Assembly: GCA_025936825.1 (NCBI GenBank) | Contig: JAICSO010000001.1 | Coordinates: forward strand, 1 to 64,000 | Source of the DNA: Terriglobales bacterium | GTDB taxonomy: Bacteria > Acidobacteriota > Terriglobia > Terriglobales > Acidobacteriaceae | DNA: 64,000 nt | Direction: 5' to 3' | Shown: piece by piece, positions 32,258 to 40,801 of the stretch | How the letters are laid out: every line of letters begins with the position of its first letter | Numbering within the stretch: position 1 is the first letter of the stretch | Notes under the pieces: model-generated | Told to the model about the DNA's origin: nothing | The model's database searches: none | The model's input: only the letters and a program-made list of their open reading frames with translations | Made by a program: the position numbers and the translations under genes

Positions 32258-33115
32258 GTGCGAGAAACGCTTACTGGCCGCAGCCCCTACGTTGCGGTTT
32301 CATTATTGGCCGCTGTAACACTGCTGCTCACCATCATGTCGGCTGCGGAAGTGACACCTGCAACACCTGATACTCGCGAACAGGCGTGGGCAGTCTTGAA
32401 CGAGGGTCTGAAACACGATCATGCATCTCACCGCATGATTGCGGTGCAGGCGCTATCGCTCATGGCGAAAAATCGTACGGCCGAGCGGCTTGCGATGCGT
32501 GCGCTCAAGGACCACGACACCAAGGTACGCGCCTCCGCCGCCACAACTCTTGGCCAATTGCATGCAAGGCAAGCAATCCCTGCTTTGCGGGAAACGCTGC
32601 AAGATCCTGAGATCGTCGTCGTGCTGAGTGCCGCACAGGCGTTGTATCTCATGAAGGACCCAAGCGCCTATGACATTTACTACGCAATTCTCATGGGCGA
32701 TCGCAAAAGCAGCAATGGGCTTCTGCAATCGCAGTTGGACCGTCTCAAAGATCCGAAACAGATGATGCAGTTGGGCATACAGGAAGGGATCTCCTTTGTG
32801 CCGTTCGGCGGAATGGGGTACGAGGCGTTTCGCGAATTGAAGTCTCACAACGGCGACAGTGCGCGCGCTTCGGCGGCGCGGTTCCTTGCCCGCGATCCGG
32901 ATCAAATCACGGAAGATGCGCTATTGCAGACCGCGGTGGCGGACAAAAATGAGGAAGTGCGTCTTGCCGCGCTGGACGCATTGGCGGAACGAGGCGACCC
33001 GAAGTGCATTGAACGGCTGGCCATGAATCTGAACGAAGACAAGTCAGCCGTGCGCTATCGTACCGCTGCGGCCATTCTGCATTTGGGTGATTTGGAAAAG
33101 CGACCGAAGAGGTAG
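32258..33115 (+). CDS. Exported HEAT-repeat protein
   Basis: 285 residues from a GTG. One N-terminal hydrophobic segment (VAVSLLAAVTLLLTIMSAAEV), probably a signal peptide, then alpha-helical HEAT repeats of about 30 residues (MIAVQALSLMAKNRTAERLAMRALKDHDTKVRASAATTLGQLHARQAIPALRETLQDPEIVVVLSAAQALYLM; later VRLAALDALAERGDPKCIERL). A scaffold for protein binding; partner unknown. Confidence 0.8.
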   Translation: MRETLTGRSPYVAVSLLAAVTLLLTIMSAAEVTPATPDTREQAWAVLNEGLKHDHASHRMIAVQALSLMAKNRTAERLAMRALKDHDTKVRASAATTLGQLHARQAIPALRETLQDPEIVVVLSAAQALYLMKDPSAYDIYYAILMGDRKSSNGLLQSQLDRLKDPKQMMQLGIQEGISFVPFGGMGYEAFRELKSHNGDSARASAARFLARDPDQITEDALLQTAVADKNEEVRLAALDALAERGDPKCIERLAMNLNEDKSAVRYRTAAAILHLGDLEKRPKR

Positions 33116-33116
33116 A

Positions 33117-33509
33117 TCATTTCTTCAGCGAGAACATTCCTCCGCCGGAAAGCGCCAGGCACAGGGTTGCGGCCAAAAGAGTCAATGGATATTCAAAGCC
33201 CCCGTTTTGCGCGCCAAAGCCGTGCTTCAGATGGACGAATAGCACAGCAACGGTCATATCCACCGCATTCAGGGCTGCCGCGATACGGACGCCGATTCCG
33301 GCAACCAGCATGATGCCGCCGACAAACTCAACCAGCGTGACAATAACTGCTGACACCATTGGCAAAGGAATACCGGCATGGCCGAAGAAGCCGGCCACGC
33401 CGTGAAATCCCATGTGGAACAGCTTCTGGTATCCGTGGACGAGAAAAACTATTCCGACCACGATGCGAAGAATGGTTAATCCACAAGCCTGTGTCGATCC
33501 TGATGCCAT
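33117..33509 (-). CDS. DoxX-family membrane protein
   Basis: 130 residues, four membrane spans. LTILRIVVGIVFLVHGYQKLFHMGFHGVAGFFGHAGIPLPMVSAVIVTLVEFVGGIMLVAGIGVR is the DoxX signature with the GxxK and E-x-x-G-G motif. The role is usually redox or oxidative-stress related, without a firm biochemical assignment. It ends 1 bp after the HEAT-repeat gene on the opposite strand. The 135-bp upstream gap holds GCTGATTGCTGAGTGCTGAAAG-type words. Confidence 0.88.
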   Translation of the reverse strand: MASGSTQACGLTILRIVVGIVFLVHGYQKLFHMGFHGVAGFFGHAGIPLPMVSAVIVTLVEFVGGIMLVAGIGVRIAAALNAVDMTVAVLFVHLKHGFGAQNGGFEYPLTLLAATLCLALSGGGMFSLKK

Positions 33510-33644
33510 GTATGGCCTTTCTGCGGCGGTGCCGCAAGAAGCAATCAGCAGGCAGCCAGCAACGGTCTTCGATAATCCTTCGGCTGACTTTGTATGGTCA
33601 ACTTCATTGGCTGAATGCTGATTGCTGAGTGCTGAAAGCTTCCG

Positions 33645-34730
33645 TCACGCTCGTGCTGCAATGCTGCGCAAGTATTCAACGACGAGGCCTCCCATCCGTT
33701 CCGTACTTACTGAAGCCGCGCCCTTCTCTGCCAGATCGCGAGTCCGATGACCAGCGGCCAGCACTTGTTTGACCGCGTTCTCAATCGAAACCGCTTCTTC
33801 CTCGAGTTGGAACGAATGCCGCAACAGCATGGCTGCAGACAGAATCGTCCCGAGCGGGTTGGCAATACCTTGCCCGGCGATATCGGGAGCTGAGCCGTGA
33901 ATGGGTTCGTAAAGCCCGACCTTTCCGCCAACGCTGGCCGAAGGGAGCAAACCAAGCGAGCCAACAACCGCACCAGCCTGGTCGGAGAGGATGTCGCCGA
34001 ACATGTTTTCGGTGACGATCACGTCGAAGCTGGCTGGCTTTGAAACGAGAGCCATTGCAGTGGAGTCGACGTATCCGTGAGAAAGCTTTACATCGGGATA
34101 ACTCGCCGCCATACGAGTCACCACGTCGCGCCACAGACGCGAGCTGTCCAGAACGTTTGCTTTGTCGACAGAAAAGAGCTGTTTGCGGCGGCCTTGTGCA
34201 AGCCTAAATCCCACGTGCGCAATGCGCTCGATCTCCGGCTCCGTATAGGTCATGGAGTCGGTTGCCCGCCGTGAGCCCGGCTGACCCTCGGTGGAACGAG
34301 CGCCGAAGTAAACTCCGCCCAGCAACTCACGGACAATCATCACGTCCGTTCCGGCAACAACCTCGGGACGAAGAGGGGACATCGCCTCCATTCCCGGCAG
34401 ACAAACCGCTGGGCGCAGGTTCGCGAAAACGCCGAGCGCTTTGCGCAGCCGCAGAAGGCCGGCTTCTGGTCGAAGGTGACCGGGATAGGTGTCGAAGGCT
34501 GGTCCGCCCACAGCGCCAAGCAGAACGGCTCCTGAGGAGAGGCATGCTTCTTCTGTGTCTTTCGGGAACGGGTCGTTGCTGGCGATAAGCGCGGCCCCGC
34601 CCATGTTCTTCTCAGTAATTTTTAGCTCGTGGCCGAAAATCTCAGCACACGCTTCAAGCACGCGCACGGCCTGCGCAGTAACTTCTGGGCCGATGCCGTC
34701 CCCGGGCAAGGTAGTAAGGATGATCTGCAT
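33645..34730 (-). CDS. leuB: 3-isopropylmalate dehydrogenase
   Basis: Third enzyme of leucine synthesis. 361 residues from the ATG at 34730 (MQIILTTLPGDGIGPEVTAQ). GAVGGPAFDTYPGHLRPEAGLLRLRKALGVFANLRPA, the VRELLGGVYFGARS segment, the VDKANVLDSSRLWRDVV motif and DIVTENMFGDILSDQ-type FDVIVTENMFGDILSDQAGAVVGSLGLLPSASVG. The longer ORF runs into a GCAAAGA repeat and is rejected. It is downstream of leuA; leuC and leuD are not in the window. Confidence 0.97.
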   Translation of the reverse strand: MQIILTTLPGDGIGPEVTAQAVRVLEACAEIFGHELKITEKNMGGAALIASNDPFPKDTEEACLSSGAVLLGAVGGPAFDTYPGHLRPEAGLLRLRKALGVFANLRPAVCLPGMEAMSPLRPEVVAGTDVMIVRELLGGVYFGARSTEGQPGSRRATDSMTYTEPEIERIAHVGFRLAQGRRKQLFSVDKANVLDSSRLWRDVVTRMAASYPDVKLSHGYVDSTAMALVSKPASFDVIVTENMFGDILSDQAGAVVGSLGLLPSASVGGKVGLYEPIHGSAPDIAGQGIANPLGTILSAAMLLRHSFQLEEEAVSIENAVKQVLAAGHRTRDLAEKGAASVSTERMGGLVVEYLRSIAARA

Positions 34731-34781
34731 GTGGGGTTTCGCTAAAGCGAATTGAGATTGTACCAGCGGAGAACAAACAAT

Positions 34782-34854
34782 AACCCAAAGGACGCTAAGA
34801 TCGCAAAGAAGGCAGATCCGATTTCTCTTTGCGCGCTTTGCGATCTTTGCGGTT
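34782..34854. repeat. Inverted GCAAAGA repeat between leuA and leuB
   Basis: 'aacccaaaggacgctaag' and 'atcgcaaagaa' pair with 'ttctctttgcg' and 'ctttgcgatctttgcggtt'. A long hairpin inside the leuA-leuB run could attenuate leuB transcription. Confidence 0.72.
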
Positions 34855-34886
34855 GGAGTGTTTCCAGGTGCCACTCCAGTGCTGAC

Positions 34887-36218
34887 CTACACGCCCCAGA
34901 GGTAGTCTTCCTGCTCGGCCTGGTGCTCGGCAGGAGGAACTGGCGGAAGATGGGCGGCGCTGTAGTCCGACGTGCCCGGGAAGGGACGGCGCGAATCGTC
35001 GCCTACTGCCGCGGCTGCGGCTTGCTCGACTTCCACGCGGCCCGGAGGAATGCGATGATCTTCGCCGTAGGCCTCGCGAATCAGCGCCAGCAGCTGATGA
35101 TCGTGCACGTGCTTGACTTCGTCCGCTAGAACTACAAAACGCCGGTAGATCTCATCCAGTTCGCGGCGTTCAAAGCGATAGCCGAGTTGCTCGCAACGAA
35201 GGCTGAGGGCATGACGTCCTGAGTGTTTGCCGAGGACCAGCTTCGAATCGGGCACGCCAACCGATTTCGGCGTCATGATCTCGTACGTCAGCGGGTTCTT
35301 GAGCATGCCATCCTGGTGAATGCCGGCCTCGTGTGCGAACGCATTACGCCCGATGATCGCCTTGTTCGGCTGCACAGCGATGCCGGTGATCTCTTCGAGC
35401 ATCTGGCTCGTCGGATAGAGTTGCTCGGTCGCAATCTGCGTCTCGAACGGATACTTGTCGGCACGTACTCGCAGCGACATCACGATTTCTTCCAGCGAGG
35501 CATTGCCGGCACGCTCGCCGATTCCATTGATTGTGCACTCGACCTGACGCGCTCCGGCAGCGATCGCCGCAAGCGAGTTCGCAACCGCGAGGCCAAGGTC
35601 GTTGTGGCAGTGAGTCGAAATGACTGCTTTCTCAATTCCCTTTACCCGCTGACGAATGCCCTGGATCAGGGCACCGAATTCCGCAGGGACCGTGTAGCCG
35701 ACGGTGTCCGGAATATTCAGTGTGGTTGCGCCGGCCTCGATCACAGCTTCGAGCACCTGGAACAGGAACTCAGGGTCGGTACGGGTCGCATCCTCTGGCG
35801 AGAACTCAACGTCGCTGCAGAACGACTTGGCATAACGCACCATGTCATGCGCCTGCTGTAGGCATTGCTGGCGAGAAATACGGAGCTTGTGCTGTAAATG
35901 AATGTCAGAAGTCGCCAGGAATACGTGAATACGAGGGCGGACCGCTGCGTCCAAAGCGTGCGCGGCGCGCTCAATGTCGTGCTTGGCGGCACGGGCCAGG
36001 GCGGCGATGATCGGGCGCGGAACTGCCGCTGCCACAGATTTCACCGCCATGAAGTCGCCGTCCGAGGCGATGGGAAACCCAGCCTCGATCACGTCCACCC
36101 CGAGGCGATCGAGTTGCAGGGCAAGGCGCACCTTCTCGTGCACGTTCATGCTGCAACCGGGAGACTGCTCGCCGTCGCGCAGAGTGGTGTCAAATACCGT
36201 GATCCTGGCGTTACTCAT
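34887..36218 (-). CDS. leuA: 2-isopropylmalate synthase lacking the regulatory domain
   Basis: Condenses acetyl-CoA and 2-oxoisovalerate. 443 residues against about 510-520 in most LeuA type-1 enzymes. The TIM barrel is intact: [80 protein letters not shown], and the linker domain with [26 protein letters not shown] and [10 protein letters not shown]. After about residue 390 only a 50-residue Pro/Glu-rich tail remains ([18 protein letters not shown] to EDYLWGV). The leucine-binding C-terminal domain is absent. It may therefore be insensitive to leucine feedback, or be a related acyl-condensing enzyme. A divergent LysR gene is likely its regulator. Confidence 0.92.
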   Translation of the reverse strand: MSNARITVFDTTLRDGEQSPGCSMNVHEKVRLALQLDRLGVDVIEAGFPIASDGDFMAVKSVAAAVPRPIIAALARAAKHDIERAAHALDAAVRPRIHVFLATSDIHLQHKLRISRQQCLQQAHDMVRYAKSFCSDVEFSPEDATRTDPEFLFQVLEAVIEAGATTLNIPDTVGYTVPAEFGALIQGIRQRVKGIEKAVISTHCHNDLGLAVANSLAAIAAGARQVECTINGIGERAGNASLEEIVMSLRVRADKYPFETQIATEQLYPTSQMLEEITGIAVQPNKAIIGRNAFAHEAGIHQDGMLKNPLTYEIMTPKSVGVPDSKLVLGKHSGRHALSLRCEQLGYRFERRELDEIYRRFVVLADEVKHVHDHQLLALIREAYGEDHRIPPGRVEVEQAAAAAVGDDSRRPFPGTSDYSAAHLPPVPPAEHQAEQEDYLWGV

Positions 36219-36312
36219 GCCAACCCTCCGACTGGAATTCTTTTAATTCTTTCTATGCTATGCGGGATGAAGGTGGAAGCAAAGCTTATTATTGTTGTTG
36301 ATATGTTAAGGT

Positions 36313-36325
36313 ATTCTAATAGAAT
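36313..36325. promoter_or_regulatory. Candidate LysR operator between leuA and lysR-type gene
   Basis: ATTCTA-A-TAGAAT is a perfect 13-bp palindrome in an AT-rich 152-bp divergent gap (36219-36370). It contains T-N11-A pairs as expected for LysR-type sites. It sits 46-58 bp before the regulator start and about 95 bp before leuA. Confidence 0.55.
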
Positions 36326-36370
36326 TAGATTCGCTAATGATTGCTGAAGTTTAATTAATGGGATGCCAAG

Positions 36371-37288
36371 ATGGACATTTCGCAGCTGGAAGTCTTTCTG
36401 GCGGTGGCCCGCGAGGGCGGGTTTTCTCGCGCCGCAGATAAACTCTACCGCACTCAGTCGGCTGTAAGCCAGGCCATACGCAAGCTCGAGGACGAAATCG
36501 GCGAGCCCCTTTTTGACCGGTCGTCGCGGGATGGGCTCGTGACCGACGCGGGTCGAGTCTTGCAGGAGTACGCCGAGCAGTTGCTCAATGTCCGCGAAAA
36601 TGCGCGGGAAGCGCTGGCGGAGCTGCGGGAGCTGCAAAAGGGCAAGCTGGTGATCGGCGCCAATGAGTTCACAGCGCTGTATCTGCTGCGCGTGCTGGCA
36701 GAATTTGGACGGCTGCATCCCGCAATCCGGATCATGGTGCAGCGGTCACTCGGAAGCCAGATTCCCGATGATGTGCTGAGACATAACTGCGAGTTCGGCG
36801 TCCTGACCTACGATCCCGAGGATCCTGAGCTGAGTTCTGTGATCGTCTATTCGGACGAATTGATTCTGGTTGTGCCGCCGCAGCATCCCTTGGCCCAGGA
36901 GACGAGAGTGAGCATTCGGCAATTGGGCGCGGAGTCATTCGTGGCGCACATCGTTTCCTCCCCTTATCGCGAGAAGGTGCTGCAGGCATTCAAAAAGCAC
37001 AAGACTCCCCTGCACATGGGCGTGGAACTGCCGACCCTGCAGGCAATCAAGCGCTTTGTCGCCATGGGGAACGGTGTCGCTTTCCTGCCGGAGATCAGCG
37101 TGGAAGATGAGATCGCGCGAGGTGAACTGGTGAGAATTCCGGTGCAGGAATTGAGCGTTCACCGAAAACTGCGGCTCATCTACAGACGCCACGCCGCGCT
37201 TTCCCATGCCGGACGTGCGTTCCTGAAGGTAGCGGAGTCTGTGGCGCACTCGACTGGCGGGCGTTATCGGTTTGATCGAGAGCGGTAG
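36371..37288 (+). CDS. LysR-family transcriptional regulator
   Basis: 305 residues. HTH: MDISQLEVFLAVAREGGFSRAADKLYRTQSAVSQAIRKLEDEIGEPLFDRSSRDGLVTDAGRVL. The C-terminal LysR-substrate domain runs from KLVIGANEFTALYLLRVLAEFG to the end. It is divergent from leuA across a short AT-rich gap, which suggests control of leucine genes with an intermediate such as 2-isopropylmalate as co-inducer (inference, from the LeuO/LysR pattern). Ligand unknown. Confidence 0.92.
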   Translation: MDISQLEVFLAVAREGGFSRAADKLYRTQSAVSQAIRKLEDEIGEPLFDRSSRDGLVTDAGRVLQEYAEQLLNVRENAREALAELRELQKGKLVIGANEFTALYLLRVLAEFGRLHPAIRIMVQRSLGSQIPDDVLRHNCEFGVLTYDPEDPELSSVIVYSDELILVVPPQHPLAQETRVSIRQLGAESFVAHIVSSPYREKVLQAFKKHKTPLHMGVELPTLQAIKRFVAMGNGVAFLPEISVEDEIARGELVRIPVQELSVHRKLRLIYRRHAALSHAGRAFLKVAESVAHSTGGRYRFDRER

Positions 37289-37353
37289 CGCTATCCGGTG
37301 TGTGAATTGAAGAACTCCGGATTCGCGGATAGCATCAGATATTCGTGAGTTGA

Positions 37354-39648
37354 ATGACGAAAGCTGTCACCCTCATCCTCTTCTTCGCTGCTTTTTTTTC
37401 CTCTGCCCACGCTCAACAAACGTTCAGCGTGCGCGGCGTGGTACAGGACCGCACCGGGGCTGCGGTGGCTGCAGCGGAAGTTGCCTTTCGTTCCGCGAAC
37501 TTCAATACCTCAACGCGAACCGGGCAGGATGGCAGATTTGAAATCACTGGCATCCCGAATACGCGGGGGACTTTGACCGTATCAGCTCGGGGATTTGCGT
37601 CAACGAGCCAACAGTGGGAAACGAGCACAGCCCCTTCGCCGCTTGCAATTGTGCTTCAACCAGCCAACGTTGAAGAGCAGATCGTGGTCTCAGCCACTCG
37701 CAGCGAGATGAAGCTGTCGGATGTGCCCGGCAGCGCCGTTTTGCTCAACCGGGAAGATGTCGAAGCGAATCCTGGTCTCACGCTCGATGACATGTTGCGC
37801 CAGGTGCCGGGGTTCACGCTATTCCGACGATCATCCAGTCGCGTCGCCAATCCGACCAGCCAGGGGGTTTCTTTGCGCGGCGTGGGCGCCAGCGGTCCCA
37901 GCCGGGCGCTCGTGCTCGAGGACGGAGTGCCCATTGTCGATCCATTTGGAGGGTGGGTTTATTGGGACCGGATTCCACGTGCGGAACTCGCCACCGTCGA
38001 GGTTTTACGCGGTGGAGCCTCGAACCTCTATGGCAGTGACGCTCTCGGCGGCGTCATCCAATTTGTAACGAGAACTCCCAGCCGGACCGCGGCGTCTGTC
38101 GATCTGTCTTACGGAAACGAGAATACGCCCGATCTTTCAGCGTGGGCTGGCACGGCGATTTCCCGCTGGGACTTCAGCGCCGGCGTAGATATGGCTAGGA
38201 CGGACGGCTACATTCTCGTGCCCAGTTTTCAGCGCGGCGCAGTTGATACGGCTGCGAATTCAAAACACGCCAGCGTGGACGCTTCGCTTGGATACAAGAT
38301 TCGCGACAATGGACGCCTTTTTCTGCGCGGCACATTCTTCGATGAGGCCCGCCACAACGGCACGGCTCTTACAACCAACAGCACAGGTACCGGATTTGGC
38401 GTCGCCGGAATAAATACCGGACTCGGCGACCATGATTGGATCAGTGCGCGCGTTTTCGGGTTGGTGCAAGGCTACGATCAGACGTTTTCATCGGTTGCGC
38501 CGGATCGCAGCACGGAGGCCCTGACCGACAACCAGCATGTTCCTTCCCAGCAACTCGGCACGGCGGTGCAGTTGAACCATACCTTATGGCATCAGACCCT
38601 GATCGCGGGCGTTGATGCGCAAGAAGTAATGGGCGCCAGCGATGAGCAACTTTTCTCGTCGACCACAGGCAATCACTTCGCGAACAACATCGCGGGTGGC
38701 AGGCAAGGCTCGACGGGAATTTTTGGGCAAGATATTTTCCAGGCAGGCAAATGGACGATCATCGGCGGGTTGCGATGGGACCGTTGGACCAATACAAACG
38801 GCAGCAATGTCCGCATCTCCCTGCCATCAAATGCGGTAAGCGATACGGTTTACACGGATCGCAATGCCAACGCATTCAGCCCGAAGCTGTCGATCCTACG
38901 GAAGATCGGATCGAACATGTCTGTTTCGCTTTCGGGCTACCGATCTTTCAGGGCGCCAACTTTGAATGAGCTTTATCGCAGCTTCCGGCAGGGGAGCACG
39001 CTGACGAATGCGAACGCGTTTCTCGGTCCCGAGCGCGCCAGCGGCGCCGAAGCTGGGGCAAGAGAAACTGCTCTTGGTGATCGAGCAGAACTGCGTGAAA
39101 CCTTCTTCTGGGCCGATGTGGTCGATCCGGTCAGCAACGTGACAATTTCAGTTACACCATCGCTGACCACGCGCCAGCGTCAGAACCTGGGGCGCACCAG
39201 ATCCATCGGCACAGAAGTAGACGGCAGTTACCGTCTCACCAGCTACGTTCAGGTCACCGCCGGGTATCAATACGCCCATGCCACGGTGGTAGATTCCACG
39301 CCTTCGCTTGTCGGCCTGAATATCCCCGAGGTGCCCCGGCATCAGGCATCGGTTGAACTTCGTTATTGGAATCCCTCCAAGGTGATGGCCAGCGTGCAGG
39401 GACGTTATTCCAGCGCGCAGTTCGACGATGACCGCAACACCCTGCGGTTGGGCGGGTTCTATGTGATGGAGTTGTATGCGGGCCGGGAGTTTCGGCATGG
39501 AGTAACTGGTTACTTCGCGGCCGAGAATCTTCTCAATCGTCGCTATGTGGTCACGCTGACGGGAAGCCCTCCCAATTCATTGCAGAATTGGGGCCCTCCG
39601 ATACTGGCACGAGTCGGACTGAAATTCGATTTTCCCGCGATCCGATAG
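37354..39648 (+). CDS. TonB-dependent receptor with N-terminal carboxypeptidase-regulatory-like domain
   Basis: 764 residues. Signal peptide ending SSAHAQ, a CarboxypepD_reg-like beta domain (FSVRGVVQDRTGAAVAAAEVAFRS, ARGFASTSQQWE), the plug (IVVSATRSEMKLSDVPGSAVLL, DDMLRQVPGFTLFRR, GVSLRGVGASGPSRALVLEDGVPIVDPFGG, VEVLRGGASNLYGSDALGGVIQFVTR) and a long outer-membrane barrel ending GLKFDFPAIR. No TonB box is obvious between the regulatory and plug domains. Ligand unknown; the barrel is shorter than in the giant 1,000-residue Oar-like acidobacterial receptors, closer to siderophore or vitamin receptors. No riboswitch is seen upstream. Confidence 0.92.
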   Translation: MTKAVTLILFFAAFFSSAHAQQTFSVRGVVQDRTGAAVAAAEVAFRSANFNTSTRTGQDGRFEITGIPNTRGTLTVSARGFASTSQQWETSTAPSPLAIVLQPANVEEQIVVSATRSEMKLSDVPGSAVLLNREDVEANPGLTLDDMLRQVPGFTLFRRSSSRVANPTSQGVSLRGVGASGPSRALVLEDGVPIVDPFGGWVYWDRIPRAELATVEVLRGGASNLYGSDALGGVIQFVTRTPSRTAASVDLSYGNENTPDLSAWAGTAISRWDFSAGVDMARTDGYILVPSFQRGAVDTAANSKHASVDASLGYKIRDNGRLFLRGTFFDEARHNGTALTTNSTGTGFGVAGINTGLGDHDWISARVFGLVQGYDQTFSSVAPDRSTEALTDNQHVPSQQLGTAVQLNHTLWHQTLIAGVDAQEVMGASDEQLFSSTTGNHFANNIAGGRQGSTGIFGQDIFQAGKWTIIGGLRWDRWTNTNGSNVRISLPSNAVSDTVYTDRNANAFSPKLSILRKIGSNMSVSLSGYRSFRAPTLNELYRSFRQGSTLTNANAFLGPERASGAEAGARETALGDRAELRETFFWADVVDPVSNVTISVTPSLTTRQRQNLGRTRSIGTEVDGSYRLTSYVQVTAGYQYAHATVVDSTPSLVGLNIPEVPRHQASVELRYWNPSKVMASVQGRYSSAQFDDDRNTLRLGGFYVMELYAGREFRHGVTGYFAAENLLNRRYVVTLTGSPPNSLQNWGPPILARVGLKFDFPAIR

Positions 39649-39765
39649 CCTTCGCAGCTAATGCGAAAAAAGGCTGAGCTGTGTACGAAGGCGAACAGAT
39701 TGTAGCTTCTTTCGTCGGCTAGGGTATACACTCTTCGATATATTTTCCGTCGTTCGTGGGGCTAG

Positions 39766-40173
39766 ATGCCGAATCGCAAGCGTCTCCTGTTTGTCGATGA
39801 TGAGCCAAGCATCCGACTGACCCTGCCGCCCGTTCTTGAAGACCACGGATTTGTAGTCACCACCGCCGAAAGCGTTGATGATGCGATCGAGCGAATCGAT
39901 ACGGCACGTTTTGATGTCCTGCTCTCAGACCTGAACATCGGCCAGGAAGGCGACGGGTTCCAGGTGGTCAGCGCGATGAAGAAACGTCATCCCCGCTGCG
40001 TTACCATCATTTTGACTGGGTACCCGGCGTTCGAAAGTGCGGTGCTCGCTATCCGGCACCAAGTGGACGATTACGTGGTGAAGCCGGCAGACATAGACAT
40101 TCTCATAAAAACCATCAATCAGACGCTTACCAGGCAAACGCGGGGCGAAGCAGGCGTTGGATGGTCTGACTAG
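39766..40173 (+). CDS. Single-domain response regulator
   Basis: 135 residues, only a CheY-like receiver: KRLLFVDDEPSIRLTLPPVLE, phosphorylation Asp in VLLSDLNIGQEGDG, Thr/Lys switch residues in TIILTGYPAFES and DYVVKPADID. No output domain. It converges on the gas-vesicle cluster, 4 bp from its last gene, and could pair with the histidine kinase at 41711-43819. A 'gggtatacactct' block about 40 bp upstream may be part of the promoter. Confidence 0.92.
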   Translation: MPNRKRLLFVDDEPSIRLTLPPVLEDHGFVVTTAESVDDAIERIDTARFDVLLSDLNIGQEGDGFQVVSAMKKRHPRCVTIILTGYPAFESAVLAIRHQVDDYVVKPADIDILIKTINQTLTRQTRGEAGVGWSD

Positions 40174-40177
40174 AACT

Positions 40178-40369
40178 TCAGCGTTCGGGACGCTTTAAAC
40201 CAAGAGCAGTATCCGCAAGGTCCAGATAATGTTCCAGACGAGATGGTTCCTTTGAACGGTCATCTAAAGGAATCAGGCGGGGGCCTTCGTCTCTCGCCGC
40301 CGGTTCATTGGGTGGAATCGGCTTTAGCTTGGAAGTCGCGCTCTGTGCGGGTTTGCGCCGTAACGGCAT
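40178..40369 (-). CDS. Unknown 63-residue protein, translationally coupled to gvpG
   Basis: Starts at an ATG sharing its A with the gvpG TAA (TAATG), so coupled translation is expected. Sequence: basic Pro/Ser-rich N-terminus (PLRRKPAQSATSKLKPIPP), then SRLEHYLDLADTALGLKRPER, a possible amphipathic helix. No known Gvp family is recognised. Its place as the last cistron suggests a gas-vesicle accessory role. It may also be the missing partner that GvpG needs. Confidence 0.55.
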   Translation of the reverse strand: MPLRRKPAQSATSKLKPIPPNEPAARDEGPRLIPLDDRSKEPSRLEHYLDLADTALGLKRPER

Positions 40370-40710
40370 TAAGATTTCCGCTCCGTATCCTGATGGAAAG
40401 TGACGGAAGCGCTCGCTTTCGTCTCGCCTGCAGTGAAAGCCAACCCCCGATCTTGCTCGGCAGCCGGAGCTCCCACTAAGGCGCGTTTGCGGTTCTCGAT
40501 TTCGCGCAGCTGACGAATGATGTCAGCTTCCTCAGCTGCATATTCTTCCTCGCTGACTTCGCCGGACTCCAACTTGAGCTGCAGTTCGAGCAGACGCTCC
40601 TTCACTGGAGCATCATCAGTGAACTGTTCTTCGGCTATCTTCTGCAGGGTGCGCAGAATAAAACCAAAGCCGGAGAACGGCATCATCAAGAGATCGTCGA
40701 CGAAAAGCAT
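40369..40710 (-). CDS. gvpG: Gas vesicle protein GvpG
   Basis: 113 residues. The family core is present: MLFVDDLLMMPFSGFGFILRTLQKIAEEQFTDD, then KERLLELQLKLESGEVSEEEYAAEEADIIRQLREI. GvpG is an assembly factor that interacts with GvpF/L and GvpA in haloarchaea. It adds a polar C-terminal tail of about 30 residues. It is downstream of a gvpL/F gene with a 91-bp repeat gap. Confidence 0.85.
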   Translation of the reverse strand: MLFVDDLLMMPFSGFGFILRTLQKIAEEQFTDDAPVKERLLELQLKLESGEVSEEEYAAEEADIIRQLREIENRKRALVGAPAAEQDRGLAFTAGETKASASVTFHQDTERKS

Positions 40711-40711
40711 A

Positions 40712-40800
40712 AGAAATCAGTTGCTAGTTGCTAGTTGTCAGTTGCCACAGTTCCTGTATGGCGTCTGCACACGAACTAGCAACTAACTACTAGCAACTCT
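40712..40800. repeat. Inverted AGTTGCTAGTTG repeat between gvpL/F and gvpG
   Basis: 'agttgctagttgctagttgt' pairs with 'aactagcaactaactac' and 'tagcaact'. The same word family as 121-193. It could modulate expression of gvpG relative to upstream genes. Confidence 0.65.
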
Positions 40801-40801
40801 C

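Noticed and set aside
34731-34874. Upstream extension of leuB
   Set aside because: It reads through a GCAAAGA inverted repeat; the conserved MQIILTTLPGDGIGPEV start is at 34730.
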